A DNA stretch of 64,000 bases from Hyphomicrobium_A sp963722495 (GTDB taxonomy: Bacteria; Pseudomonadota; Alphaproteobacteria; Rhizobiales; Hyphomicrobiaceae): the NCBI GenBank assembly GCA_963722495.1, contig CAVRND010000011.1:372001-436000 (forward strand), read 5' to 3'. A program made the position numbers and the translations under genes. The notes beneath the pieces were generated by a model, which searched no databases, had not been told where the DNA came from, and saw only the letters and a list, made by a program, of their open reading frames with translations. This document shows positions 18,494 to 27,916 of the stretch, in pieces; position 1 is the stretch's first letter; the number at the start of each line of letters is the position of its first letter.

Positions 18494-18634
18494 CTCCCAC
18501 CCCCGACGGAGATTCTCGGTCGTCGTCCGTGCCGCATCACGGCCTTAGACCTTGCGGCGCGGCCCCAGGCCGGTGCAAACATCGGGGATCGAGCCGGAGG
18601 TATCTGGCCCGCGCACCCGAGGGAGCCTTTGCAC

Positions 18635-19693
18635 ATGCTGGATCTGCGGACGTTTCCGTCGGAAGCCACCGGCCCGTCGAACGACCGCGCCCTGCGCCAC
18701 GATTGGTCCCGCGAGGAGGCCATGGCTCTCTACGAAGCGCCGTTCAACGATCTGCTTTTCAAGGCGCAGTCGATCCATCGCCGCTACTTCGACCCGAATG
18801 CCGTGCAGCGCAGCCGGCTGCTGTCGATCAAGACCGGCGGCTGCGCCGAGGATTGCGGTTACTGCAGCCAGTCGGCGCACCATTCCTCCGGCCTCAGCGC
18901 CAGCAAGCTGATGGCGGTACAGAACGTGCTCGCCGAGGCGCAGAAAGCGAAGGATGCCGGTGCCACACGCTACTGCATGGGCGCCGCCTGGCGTTCGCCG
19001 AAGGGCCGCGACATGGACGTGCTGTGCGCCATGGTCGAGGGCGTCAAGTCGATGGGCATGGAGACGTGCATGACGCTCGGCATGCTTTCCGACGATGACG
19101 TCGGCAAGCTGAAGGGCGCCGGCCTCGATTACTACAACCACAACATCGATACCTCCGAGCGCTACTACAGCAAGGTCATCACCACGCGCACCTTCGCCGA
19201 CCGGCTGCAGACCCTCGACCGCGTGCGCGAGGCCGGCATCAAGGTTTGCTCCGGCGGCATCGTCGGCATGGGCGAGGAGCCTGAGGATCGCGTCGATATG
19301 CTGTTGACGCTGGCTAACCTTCCCGAGCACCCCGAGAGCGTGCCGATCAATATGCTGATCGCCATTCCCGGGACGCCGCTCGCTGATGCGGAGAAGATTG
19401 ACGGCATCTCCTTCGTGCGCACCATTGCGCTCGCCCGCATTCTCATGCCGCAGTCATTCGTGCGCCTTTCCGCCGGCCGCACGCAGATGAGCGAGGAGAC
19501 GCAGGCGCTGTGCTTCTTCGCCGGTGCCAATTCGATCTTTGTCGGCGACACCCTACTGACCACCGACAATCCGGGCGAGGACAGTGACGCGATCCTCTTC
19601 GATAAGCTCGGCCTAAGGCCGCTCGAGCTCGCGACCGGCTCGTGCGAGCGGGATGATGTACAAGAGTTGATGAGCGTGCCCTCGAGGCCCTGA
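18635..19693 (+). CDS. bioB: Biotin synthase
   Basis: The protein has 352 residues; GAGGGAG precedes the ATG. It is a radical SAM enzyme inserting sulfur into dethiobiotin, the last step of biotin synthesis. The [4Fe-4S] motif CxxxCxxC is in GGCAEDCGYCSQ (about residues 69-78), and the [2Fe-2S] ligand motif region YYNHNIDTSERYY and VCSGGIVGMGE are intact. It is the first gene of bioBFDAZ, all packed head to tail. Confidence 0.96.
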   Translation: MLDLRTFPSEATGPSNDRALRHDWSREEAMALYEAPFNDLLFKAQSIHRRYFDPNAVQRSRLLSIKTGGCAEDCGYCSQSAHHSSGLSASKLMAVQNVLAEAQKAKDAGATRYCMGAAWRSPKGRDMDVLCAMVEGVKSMGMETCMTLGMLSDDDVGKLKGAGLDYYNHNIDTSERYYSKVITTRTFADRLQTLDRVREAGIKVCSGGIVGMGEEPEDRVDMLLTLANLPEHPESVPINMLIAIPGTPLADAEKIDGISFVRTIALARILMPQSFVRLSAGRTQMSEETQALCFFAGANSIFVGDTLLTTDNPGEDSDAILFDKLGLRPLELATGSCERDDVQELMSVPSRP

Positions 19694-19716
19694 CGCGACG
19701 TGGCCGTCGCCGGGCG

Positions 19717-20790
19717 TTGACCGCGTTCTCGGGCGCCGACTTCACCTCCAACGACTATCTCGGCCTCGCCTCGTCGAATGAATTGAGATCGGCGGCGCGC
19801 GCCGCCGTCGAGCGCGACGTTCCCATTGGCTCGGGCGGCTCGCGCCTGTTGCGCGGCAATCACCGTGAGCACGAGGCGCTGGAATCGGAGGCGGCGGCAT
19901 TCTTCGGCGCCGGGAGTGCGCTGTTCTTCGGCGGCGGTTTTATCGCCAATCTGGCGCTGTTTTCGACCCTCCCGCAGCGCGGCGATCTCGTCGTGCATGA
20001 CGCGTTGATCCACGCCTCCGTCCACGACGGAATGCGTATGGGCAAAGCCGAGCGCGCCGAGGCCCGGCATAACGACGCCCAGGCCTTCGAGGATGTCATC
20101 AAGGACTGGCGCGCGGCGGGGGGCACCGGCACGCCATGGATCGCGGTCGAAAGCCTCTACAGCATGGACGGCGACTGCGCGCCGATCGACGACCTTCACG
20201 CCATCGCAACTCGCCATGACGGCGTGCTGATCCTGGACGAGGCGCACGCGACAGGTGTGTTGGGCCCGATGGGCCGGGGACTGGGCGCACATCTGGAAGG
20301 CCGCAACAACGTCATCGCTCTGCACACCTGCGGTAAGGCGCTTGGCGCCATGGGCGCGCTGCTCACCGGCCCGCAAGTGTTGTGCGACTACCTCGTCAAC
20401 CGCTCGCGTCCCTTCATTTACGCTACGGCACCTTCGCCGATGATGGCAGCCGTCGTCCGCGCCGCGCTCATCATATGCCGCTTCGATGCCGCGCGGCGGG
20501 AGAAGCTGCAGTCGCTCGTCGCGTTCGCCGATCGCCGGCTCGCTGAAAGCTGCGGACTGCAGGCGTCCGGCTCGCACATTCAGCCAGTCATCGTCGGCGC
20601 CGATGATCGCGCGACGAAGCTTGCTGCGGCGATGCAGGCGCGCGGCTTCGACATCCGTGCCGTGCGCCCCCCTACAGTTCCGGAGGGCACTGCGCGGCTA
20701 CGGCTGTCGCTGACACTGAACGTCGATGAGGCGAAGGTTGCCGAGATGGCGTCGGCGCTAGCCGAGGAGCTGAAGAGGCTCGACACATGA
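19717..20790 (+). CDS. bioF: 8-amino-7-oxononanoate synthase, start unclear
   Basis: The PLP enzyme condenses pimeloyl-ACP with alanine. Conserved FTSNDYLGLAS, SMDGDCAPIDDL, DEAHATGVLGPMGRG and the PLP-lysine region HTCGKALGAMGA are present. The frame stays open upstream to a TGA near 19660 and encodes the usual N-terminal helix (DERALEALTRRGRRRALT), but has no ATG or GTG, so the listed start is an in-frame TTG inside the expected protein. Either a one-base gain near 19670 has separated an ATG (MMYK...) from it, or a non-standard start is used. Confidence 0.88.
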   Translation: MTAFSGADFTSNDYLGLASSNELRSAARAAVERDVPIGSGGSRLLRGNHREHEALESEAAAFFGAGSALFFGGGFIANLALFSTLPQRGDLVVHDALIHASVHDGMRMGKAERAEARHNDAQAFEDVIKDWRAAGGTGTPWIAVESLYSMDGDCAPIDDLHAIATRHDGVLILDEAHATGVLGPMGRGLGAHLEGRNNVIALHTCGKALGAMGALLTGPQVLCDYLVNRSRPFIYATAPSPMMAAVVRAALIICRFDAARREKLQSLVAFADRRLAESCGLQASGSHIQPVIVGADDRATKLAAAMQARGFDIRAVRPPTVPEGTARLRLSLTLNVDEAKVAEMASALAEELKRLDT

Positions 20791-21435
20791 GCAGCGCCAT
20801 CGTCGTCACCGGAACCGATACCGACGTCGGCAAGACCGTGTTCGCCGCCGGCCTCGTCGCCGCGCTCGATGGTTTCTATTGGAAGCCGGTGCAAGCCGGG
20901 CTTGAGGGGGAAACCGACGCTGAAATCGTGCAGCGGCTTTCCGGTTTGCCGGCCGCGCGCGTTTTGCCTGAGGTCTATCGCCTGACGACGGCGGCCTCAC
21001 CGCACCTCGCCGCCGAGCGTGATGGCATCGAGATCGACATCGAGGGTCTCGCCAACGCCCCGCTCAACAATAGCCGCGTCGTCATCATCGAAGGCGCAGG
21101 CGGTCTGCTGGTGCCGCTGACGCGCGGCTACCTGCAGATCGAGTTGTTCGCCCGCTGGGCGGCGCCGGTCGTGCTCGTGGCTTCGACGCGGCTGGGCACC
21201 ATCAACCACACCCTGCTCTCCGCCGAAGCCTTGCGGCGGCGCCAGATCCCGTTGCTCGGGGTTGCCTTCGTCGGCGGTGAGAACGCCGAATTCAGAACGC
21301 ACGATCACAGAGATGGGCGGCGTGCGCCACCTGGGGCGGCTGCCGATCATCGATCCGTTGGACGCCGGCATGTTGCGGTCGGCATTCGCCGCCAACTTCC
21401 GCATCGAGGACTTCCTCGTTCCGGTGCGAACATGA
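20787..21435 (+). pseudogene. bioD: Dethiobiotin synthetase, frameshifted
   Basis: About 215 residues when joined. The P-loop (GTDTDVGKTVFAA), substrate lysine region FYWKPVQAG and EGAGGLLVPL are intact. After VGGENAE an extra T near 21290 moves the frame; removing it gives NAESERTITEMGG and then RLPIIDPLDAGMLR, ending at TGA 21433-21435. Without correction the frame runs on into BioA and creates a false 639-residue fusion. The enzyme makes dethiobiotin from DAPA, CO2 and ATP. It overlaps bioF and bioA by four bases each. Confidence 0.9.
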
Positions 21436-22706
21436 CGGCGCGGGGCCGCAGCCCGATCTGGCACCCCTTCACGCAGCACGGTCTGCAGCCTGAGATGATT
21501 GAGATCGCCGGCGCAAAGGGCGCCTGGCTTGAGACAGTGGACGGGCGACGCCTCCTCGACGGCATCTCGTCCTGGTGGGTCGTGACGCACGGGCACTGCC
21601 ATCCGCGCATCGTCGCCGCCATCGAGGCACAAGCGCGCCAACTGGATCAGGTCATCTTTGCCGGGTTTACGCACGAGCCGGCCGAAAGGCTGGCGCGCGG
21701 CCTCATCGATCTAGCCCCGGCCGGGCTCGCGCATGTGTTCTTCTCCGACAGCGGCTCGACCTCCGTCGAGGTAGCGCTGAAGATGGCGCTCGGCTACTGG
21801 CGCAACATCGGTGCCCCGCGCCGCCGCATCGTGGCGCTCGAACACGGATACCACGGCGACACGGTCGGCGGCATGTCGGTCGGCGCCCGCGGCGTATTCA
21901 GCGCCGCCTACGATCCGCTGCTGTTCGACGTGGTGCGCATTCCCTTTCCGGCTGCTGGACGCGAGCAGGCGACGATCGACGCCTTCGCGGCCGCCTGCGC
22001 TGTCGAGCCGGTCGCCGCATTGATCGTCGAGCCGCTAATCCTCGGTGCCGGCGGCATGCTCATCTATGACGCCAGCGTGCTCCGCGAGTTGAAGCGCGTC
22101 GCCGAGGCGTACGGCGCGCTGTTCATTGCCGACGAGGTGATGACCGGTTGGGGACGAACGGGCGAGCTGTTCGCCTGCAGTGCCGCCGGGGTGACGCCCG
22201 ACATCCTATGCGTCGCCAAAGGTATCACCGGCGGATCGCTGCCGCTGGCGGTGACGCTGTGCACCGCGCCGATCTTCGAAGCGCATCGATCGAGCGACCG
22301 CGCCAAGACATTTTTCCATTCCAGCTCATATACGGCCAACCCCATCGCCTGCGCGGCGGCGGTCGCAAACCTGGAGATCTGGAAAACGGAACCGGTGGCT
22401 GAAAGGATCGCGGCTCTCTCCGCCGCGCACGCCGAGCGACTGGCCCCCTTCCGCGCCGTTGATCAATTCACGGGCGTACGTCAGCTCGGCACCATTGCCG
22501 CGCTCGATCTCAAGGTTGGAGATGCGGGCTACCTCGCCGGCGTCGGTCCGCGACTAATGGAGTTCTTCATCGACCGAGGCGTCCTGTTGCGCCCGCTTGG
22601 CAACACCATCTACGTCATGCCTCCCTACTGCATCACGCCCGGCGAACTAGACGCCATTTACGCCGCGATCGCCGAGGCGCCGGATGCCCTGGAGCGCCGA
22701 GCATGA
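21432..22706 (+). CDS. bioA: Adenosylmethionine-8-amino-7-oxononanoate aminotransferase
   Basis: The protein has 424 residues and starts at the ATGA overlap with bioD. It is a class III PLP aminotransferase (SPIWHPFTQH, SSWWVVTHGHCHP, DSGSTSVEVALKMALGYWRN). DEVMTGWGRTG carries the PLP-binding Asp and AKGITGGSLPLAVT the PLP lysine. It converts KAPA to DAPA using SAM as amino donor. It overlaps bioZ by four bases (ATGA). Confidence 0.95.
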   Translation: MTARGRSPIWHPFTQHGLQPEMIEIAGAKGAWLETVDGRRLLDGISSWWVVTHGHCHPRIVAAIEAQARQLDQVIFAGFTHEPAERLARGLIDLAPAGLAHVFFSDSGSTSVEVALKMALGYWRNIGAPRRRIVALEHGYHGDTVGGMSVGARGVFSAAYDPLLFDVVRIPFPAAGREQATIDAFAAACAVEPVAALIVEPLILGAGGMLIYDASVLRELKRVAEAYGALFIADEVMTGWGRTGELFACSAAGVTPDILCVAKGITGGSLPLAVTLCTAPIFEAHRSSDRAKTFFHSSSYTANPIACAAAVANLEIWKTEPVAERIAALSAAHAERLAPFRAVDQFTGVRQLGTIAALDLKVGDAGYLAGVGPRLMEFFIDRGVLLRPLGNTIYVMPPYCITPGELDAIYAAIAEAPDALERRA

Positions 22707-23683
22707 GCGGATCGACCATCCTCGGGTTCGGGCACTACGTGCCGCAGCGGCGCATCCCCAATGCCGAGATCGAGCAGCGGCTCGGTCTCGAACCGGGCTG
22801 GATACTCCGGCGCACCGGCATTGAGGAGCGCCGCTACGCCGCCGACGATGAGGCGCTCACTGACATCGCCGTCCCAGCTGCCGAGATGGCGCTGAAGCAG
22901 TCCGGCCTCGACCGCGGCGCCATCGCCCTCACTTTGCTGGCAACCAGCACGCCCGACCACCTGTTGCCGCCCTCGGCGCCACTGCTCGCCCATCGCCTGG
23001 GTCTCAGCAACTCGGGAGGCATCGACCTGGCCGGCGCTTGCGCCGGATTTCTCTACGCTCTTACGCTTGCCGACGGCTTCTTGCGCACGCACGGTGCTCC
23101 GGTGCTGGTGGTCGCCGCCAATATTCTCTCGCGGCGGATCAATCCGACCGAGCGCGGCAGCTCCATCCTGTTCGCCGACGCCGCCGGCGCCGTCGTCCTG
23201 GCGCCTTCCGACCGACCTGGCGCGGGTGTCCTCGGGGCGCGGCTCGCGGCCGACGGGAGCGGCTACAATCTCATCAATATTGCCGGCGGGGGCAGCCGGC
23301 GCCCGTTCGCGCCAGAGATGCCGATCGAAGACGTGCAGATGACCATCGCCGACGGTCAGGCCGTGTTCACCCGCGCCGTGGGCATGATGGTGGCCTCCTC
23401 GCGTGAGGCGCTCACCAAGGCGCACCTAACGATCGCCGACATCGACTGCTTGATCCCGCACCAAGCGAACGGACGCATCATCGCCGCCGTCGCCCAGCAG
23501 CTCGGCGCGTCGCCCGACAAGGTCGTCTCGACGATTGCCACCTTCGGCAACAGCTCGGCGGCCACCATCCCTCTGTCGCTGTCGATTGCGGCCGGGCACG
23601 GCAGGATTGGGCGTGGCAACCGGCTCCTCATGTGTGCGGCAGGAGCGGGGCTGACTGGGGGCGCGGTCGTCTACGCGCTGTGA
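22703..23683 (+). CDS. bioZ: BioZ-type 3-oxoacyl-ACP synthase III
   Basis: The protein has 326 residues of the KAS III/FabH fold: nucleophile Cys in DLAGACAGFLYAL, His in PHQANGRII and Asn in FGNSSAATIP. In the biotin operon of alphaproteobacteria this paralogue is BioZ, shown in Agrobacterium to condense glutaryl-CoA with malonyl-ACP to begin pimelate synthesis, replacing BioC/BioH. Position as the last gene of bioBFDA, with an ATGA overlap, supports that over housekeeping FabH. Confidence 0.9.
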   Translation: MSGSTILGFGHYVPQRRIPNAEIEQRLGLEPGWILRRTGIEERRYAADDEALTDIAVPAAEMALKQSGLDRGAIALTLLATSTPDHLLPPSAPLLAHRLGLSNSGGIDLAGACAGFLYALTLADGFLRTHGAPVLVVAANILSRRINPTERGSSILFADAAGAVVLAPSDRPGAGVLGARLAADGSGYNLINIAGGGSRRPFAPEMPIEDVQMTIADGQAVFTRAVGMMVASSREALTKAHLTIADIDCLIPHQANGRIIAAVAQQLGASPDKVVSTIATFGNSSAATIPLSLSIAAGHGRIGRGNRLLMCAAGAGLTGGAVVYAL

Positions 23684-23951
23684 CGCGGGCGGCATCTGTC
23701 GGGAACCTGCAGGCGAGGTTCAGGTCCAGTTCATTCCTGTAATGATTAAGTGTGGCCAACACGACAGATGCGGATGCAAACCTCACCGCTGGTGTGACCA
23801 ACGAGAGGCAAAAAGATGCCAAAGCCCCCGTCCAGCCGCATTTCGATGCAGGAACTGCAGCCTGCCGTGTCGCGTTGTTTGGACCGACAGGACGTGCAAA
23901 TTGGCACGTTTGCTAACTCTATATCCTACTAGCGGCCAGGTGAAAAAAAAC

Positions 23952-25139
23952 ATGCCGATGAGCGCTACGAGCTCCGGTGCACAGCGCGACCTGCGAATTG
24001 ATTTCTTCCGCGGCCTGGCGCTGCTTTTCATCTTCGTCGACCACGTTCCCGACAACGTGGCCGCGAAATTCACGTTGAAGAATTACGGCTTCGCCGACGC
24101 CGCCGAGGTGTTCGTGCTGCTGGCCGGTTTTTCGGCGGTGCTTGCCTATGGGCGAGTGTTCGAGGGGCAGGGCTTCAAGGCCGGCGTAGCGCGCGTCTTC
24201 GAGCGCGTCCGGGATATCTATCTCTGGCATCTGGCGCTGATCGTCATCTGCGGCATTGGCCTCACCTTCGCCGCCAGCCACTTTGACAACTTCGCGTATG
24301 CGAGGAACATCGGCGTGCATGTCTTCGCCGAGAACCCGGCCCGTTCCACCGTGCTGGCCGCGACGCTCGTCAACCAGCCGAACATGCTCAATATTTTGCC
24401 GCTGTACATCGTGCTGCTGATGTTCTGGCTGCCATTTGTGTTGTGGCTGCTGCCACGCAATCCTTGGCAGGCGTTAGTGCTGTCGGTCGGCCTGTGGGCC
24501 GCCTCAAACCTGCTGTCGGCCAACCTGCCGAGCATGCAGCATCCGCACGGCTGGGTGTTCAACCCGTTCGCTTGGCAGCTGTTGATCACCATCGGCGCGT
24601 TGACGGCGCACTTCACGCGGCAGGGACCGGTCCCGTTTTCGCGTCCGCTGATGTGGATCGCGATCGCCTACCTGACTTTCGCTTTCCTCTACGTCGCGCC
24701 GTGGACGCAAGTCGTCGGCTGGGAGAGTGTGCGGGTGTTCGCTCCGGACATGCTGGGCAATGTCGATAAAACGTATCTTTCGCCTTGGCGGCTCGCCAAT
24801 GTTGTCGCACTCGGCTACCTGGTATTGATCTTACTCGCGCCGCAAAGCCAATGGCTTAGTCACCCTTGGGCCACGGGCATTGCGCGATTGGGCCGGCACT
24901 CCTTGGAAATCTTCTGCCTCGGGACAATATTGTCCTTCGTTGGTTGGGTTGTCCTGGTTGAAGCCGGCTACGGACTCGCTCTACAGATCCTGGTCAACGC
25001 TATAGGCATCGGGATTCTGTTGGGGACGGCATGGGCTCTTGCACAGCGCAACCGCGGCACGGACTGGGCTTTCGGACAACTGGTACGAAACTTCTTAGCC
25101 GAGCGGCGCTTTCTGGGTGCGCAGCAGTTGCAGGCCTAA
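23952..25139 (+). CDS. opgC: OpgC-family membrane acyltransferase
   Basis: About 395 residues. After a short N-terminus comes RIDFFRGLALLFIFVDHVP, the OpgC/acyltransferase-3 motif with FRG and a catalytic-type His, then about ten transmembrane helices. OpgC proteins succinylate osmoregulated periplasmic glucans; related ones act on other surface glycans. The 267-bp gap upstream holds no clear site. The 3' end overlaps the next frame by 109 bp. The second ATG at 23958 is an alternative start. Confidence 0.85.
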   Translation: MPMSATSSGAQRDLRIDFFRGLALLFIFVDHVPDNVAAKFTLKNYGFADAAEVFVLLAGFSAVLAYGRVFEGQGFKAGVARVFERVRDIYLWHLALIVICGIGLTFAASHFDNFAYARNIGVHVFAENPARSTVLAATLVNQPNMLNILPLYIVLLMFWLPFVLWLLPRNPWQALVLSVGLWAASNLLSANLPSMQHPHGWVFNPFAWQLLITIGALTAHFTRQGPVPFSRPLMWIAIAYLTFAFLYVAPWTQVVGWESVRVFAPDMLGNVDKTYLSPWRLANVVALGYLVLILLAPQSQWLSHPWATGIARLGRHSLEIFCLGTILSFVGWVVLVEAGYGLALQILVNAIGIGILLGTAWALAQRNRGTDWAFGQLVRNFLAERRFLGAQQLQA

Positions 25140-25918
25140 CCGCCATATATTCAGTTCAAGCAGAAGCCAGCCCGCGCTGCCAAGCGCCGGCTGCGCTTTC
25201 GCGTTTTGACGCCCCGCTTCCCAAATTTTCGGCCGCCCTCGCGACCGGCCAGCCGGTGCGCATCATTGCGCTCGGATCTTCGAGCACGCAGGGCATCGGG
25301 GCCTCGAGCCCCAAGGCGTGCTACCCCGTCAAGCTGCAGGCGGAGCTGGCACAGCGGTTCCCAGGCAACAAGATCACTGTCGAGAACCTCGGTATCGGCG
25401 GCCAGCTCGCGACCGATATGCTCCGGCGCATCAAAAAGGACGTGATCGCACGTCAACCGACTTTGGTGATCTGGCAGACGGGCGTCAACGACGCCATGCG
25501 CCTCGTCAACGTCGACAAATTCCGCGAGACGGTCATTGCAGGCATCGACGAAATGCAGCGTGCGGGCATCGACGTCGTGCTCCTCGACATGCAGTTCTTC
25601 CCCAAGGCCGAGAAGGTGCGTGACTTCCCGCGCTTCCTCGTCGCCATGCGCCAGATCGCCGAGCAGCGCCGCATCCCCATCATGCAGCGCTTCGCCATCA
25701 TGAAGCACCTCGTCACCAGCGCCCAATACACGCCCCAGCAGCTGTTGGCCGCGGACCAGTTCCATCCCAACGATTTCAGCTACGGCTGCCTCGGGCGGAT
25801 CATGGCCGAGGCCCTACAGGGCGAGGTGATCGACGGCACCAAGGTCGTGGCAAAGAAGAAATATCCGGCCGAGACCGCCAAGCAGGCCGGCGCTACCGCT
25901 CCGCTGCCGGTTCACTGA
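25031..25918 (+). CDS. SGNH/GDSL-family hydrolase, exported
   Basis: Up to 295 residues. SGNH blocks are visible: IIALGSSSTQGIG (nucleophile Ser), GIGGQLATD, WQTGVND and DQFHPND (Asp/His). A hydrophobic export segment (LSGCAAVAGLTAIYSVQAEA) precedes, with a lipobox-like LSGC. The frame opens at 25031 inside opgC, so either the genes overlap by 109 bp or the true start is a later, non-ATG codon. Together with OpgC it suggests acyl-group editing of a periplasmic glycan. Confidence 0.82.
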   Translation: MGSCTAQPRHGLGFRTTGTKLLSRAALSGCAAVAGLTAIYSVQAEASPRCQAPAALSRFDAPLPKFSAALATGQPVRIIALGSSSTQGIGASSPKACYPVKLQAELAQRFPGNKITVENLGIGGQLATDMLRRIKKDVIARQPTLVIWQTGVNDAMRLVNVDKFRETVIAGIDEMQRAGIDVVLLDMQFFPKAEKVRDFPRFLVAMRQIAEQRRIPIMQRFAIMKHLVTSAQYTPQQLLAADQFHPNDFSYGCLGRIMAEALQGEVIDGTKVVAKKKYPAETAKQAGATAPLPVH

Positions 25919-25975
25919 AACGGAGCCAGCGTGTAGGGTTCGGGGCTAGACCTTCTCTGGCGCCCGGAGCCCGGC

Positions 25976-26404
25976 ATGATTTCAGGTCAGCTCGCACTTG
26001 TTACGGCGGCACTGTTCACCGGTGCCGCCATTTACGTATCCGCCGTCGAGCATCCGGCGCGCATGGCGCTCGAGCCGGGCCCCATGCTCACGGAATGGAA
26101 GCCGTCCTACAAGCGTGGCTTTGCCATGCAGGCCAGCCTCGCCATCATCGGATTCCTGCTCGGTACCTGGACCTACTGGGAAACCCAAAATTGGTTATGG
26201 CTGGCCGGCGGACTGGCCCTGCTTGCCGGTTGGCCTTACACGCTGCTCGTCATCATGCCGACCAACAACCGGCTGTTGGCGACGCCCATCGCCGCAGCCA
26301 ATGCGGCGACCGCAGCCCTGATCGCCAAATGGGCGGCGCTCCACGCCGTGCGGACCGGCCTCGGCGCGGCCGCGACGCTCCTCTTCCTGCTCGCGTCGAC
26401 GTAG
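25976..26404 (+). CDS. DUF1772-type membrane protein
   Basis: The protein has 142 residues with four predicted transmembrane helices. The N-terminus LFTGAAIYVSAVEHPAR and WKPSYKRGFAMQASLA are the DUF1772 signature (a family that includes anthrone-oxygenase-like proteins); PTNNRLL follows the third helix. Function in bacteria is unknown. It is convergent with the slipin gene, 7 bp between the stops. Confidence 0.85.
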   Translation: MISGQLALVTAALFTGAAIYVSAVEHPARMALEPGPMLTEWKPSYKRGFAMQASLAIIGFLLGTWTYWETQNWLWLAGGLALLAGWPYTLLVIMPTNNRLLATPIAAANAATAALIAKWAALHAVRTGLGAAATLLFLLAST

Positions 26405-26411
26405 GGCGCGA

Positions 26412-27578
26412 TCAGTTCTTTGGCTCGTCCTTGTCGCGGCTGAGCTTGTAGAGGTTCTGCAACAGCGCATCGAAACCCCCGCCCCCCGCGCCGGCGTGCA
26501 AGTCGATGCGGCCGACTTTCTCGACCAGCTTCTCCAGTGCCTCGAGCTCCTTGAGGCGCAAAAGCAGCGGGTTGTCTTCCATCAACTTGGCGGTGTTGAG
26601 CAGCGAGCGCGTCGCGGCCGTCTCCTCCTGGCGGCGGATCAGGTTGGCCTTCGCCACCCTCTCCGCCTCGACCACCTTGTTCAGGAGCAGTCGCACGTCG
26701 CCCGGCAGAATAACGTCCTTGACGCCGATCTCGCCGACTTCAGCGCCGAGCGCCCGCGCCCGCTCGGCGACGAACGCCCGCACCTCGTTGTCGATCGTGT
26801 CGCGCGCCGCCAAAATCTCGTCCAGCGTGCGCGTTGCCACCGCCTCGCGAATGGCGAACTGCACGAGCCGATAGAGTGTGCCGGGCACATCGGCCGTCGC
26901 GAGTGCCGCCTTCTCCGGATCGGTGATCTTTGTGAAGGCGGTGAGCGTCACACGGATGCCGACGCGATCCTTGGTCAGGATCTCCTGTGCCGTCACCTCG
27001 AGCGGCTGCGGTCGCAGATCGATCTTGGCGACTTTCACCGTGCGCCCAACCTGCCAGAAGGCGTGCCGGCCCGGCGGCAGCCGCTCCTTCAGCTCGCCGT
27101 CGACCGTTAGCAGGCCCGCCTCGTGCGCCTCAATGACCGCAAACGCGATGGTGCCCGCGCTGCGCGCTGGGTCGAGTTTGTCGAGGTAGCGCTTGGCAAC
27201 GCGGAACTCGTTCTCGGTATCGATCAGCTCCACATCGACGCTGGTCAGCGTCCGCCAGTAAGCGCGCGTCGTGTTCGGCGGTACGAGGTGCTTAGGCTCG
27301 CCGTCGAAAGAGACGATCGCGACCTCGGTCGGGCCGGCCTGCACGATCTCGAAATTCTGCTCGGCGATCAGCGGGTGCGTTCGGTGCAGCAGCAAAGCGC
27401 GTTCCGTGGCGATCTCGGCGCGCACAACCTTCACCACCTCGGCCGACAATTGCCATCCGGGGTCCAGTGCCAAAAAGCGGCCGGGCTGCAGCAGGCGTAT
27501 GAAGCGCCCGTCGCGGCTCAGAAATCCGCGCTCGTCGTCGCGTACAATGACTTCGAACCAAAATCCGTACTTACGCAT
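26412..27578 (-). CDS. Slipin/SPFH (band 7) family protein
   Basis: About 388 residues from the ATG at 27578 (MRKYGFWFEVIVRDDERG). An atypical N-terminal region is followed by the SPFH/band 7 domain (ILTKDRVGIRVTLTAFTKIT, LYRLVQFAIREAVATRTLDE) and a helical tail with AERVAKANLIRRQEETAATR. SPFH proteins form membrane scaffolds and often work with NfeD-type proteases, but none is next to it. No transmembrane segment is obvious at the N-terminus. Confidence 0.87.
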   Translation of the reverse strand: MRKYGFWFEVIVRDDERGFLSRDGRFIRLLQPGRFLALDPGWQLSAEVVKVVRAEIATERALLLHRTHPLIAEQNFEIVQAGPTEVAIVSFDGEPKHLVPPNTTRAYWRTLTSVDVELIDTENEFRVAKRYLDKLDPARSAGTIAFAVIEAHEAGLLTVDGELKERLPPGRHAFWQVGRTVKVAKIDLRPQPLEVTAQEILTKDRVGIRVTLTAFTKITDPEKAALATADVPGTLYRLVQFAIREAVATRTLDEILAARDTIDNEVRAFVAERARALGAEVGEIGVKDVILPGDVRLLLNKVVEAERVAKANLIRRQEETAATRSLLNTAKLMEDNPLLLRLKELEALEKLVEKVGRIDLHAGAGGGGFDALLQNLYKLSRDKDEPKN

Positions 27579-27843
27579 CACGCGCTCCAAGAAAAAATCG
27601 AAAAAACTGAAGGTTGCCGGCCAGCTTCCCACGCAGCGTACGCGGGCCGAAGCTTCAGCCGGGCCGCGCTACCTTACACACCGGGCTGCGTCCACTTCCC
27701 GTCCGAGGACGGGCAGTGCCGGTGCCCGGGCTCCGGTTTTGCGGCCGGGCGGTATCCGCTCCGGCACAAGGCGCTGCTGCGCTTGCCCTCGCGGGCCGGA
27801 AAGCTGGCCGGCTTCCCCATTTTGAGCCCGCCGAAGCGGGCGA

Positions 27844-27916
27844 TAGTCGACGTGGGATTTGAACCCACTACAGCAAGATTAATAGTCTTGTGCTCTATCC
27901 AATGAGCTAGTCGATG
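27844..27916 (-). tRNA. Atypical tRNA-like gene, apparent anticodon ATT
   Basis: A 73-nt cloverleaf: D arm GCTCATTGGATAGAGC, anticodon stem CAAGA/TCTTG with loop CTATTAA, T arm GTGGG/CCCAC with loop TTCAAAT. The apparent anticodon is ATT (Asn codon AAU), one base from the normal Asn loop CTGTTAA. The first two acceptor pairs are mismatched (CATCGAC against GTCGACT) and no CCA is encoded. Its 5' end overlaps the CCA of the upstream tRNA-like gene by two bases. It may be a degenerate or element-borne tRNA. Confidence 0.55.

Noticed and set aside
19165..20577. 470-residue antisense frame across bioB and bioF
   Set aside because: The opposite strand encodes two clear biotin enzymes; this frame has no recognisable motif.
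20787..22706. 639-residue BioD-BioA fusion
   Set aside because: Not a true fusion: an extra T near 21290 moves BioD into the BioA frame, and the proper BioD end and bioA ATGA start are both present.
27123..27905. Frame ending GFEPTTARLIVLCSIQ
   Set aside because: Antisense to slipin and running into the tRNA-like gene; the peptide is tRNA-derived.
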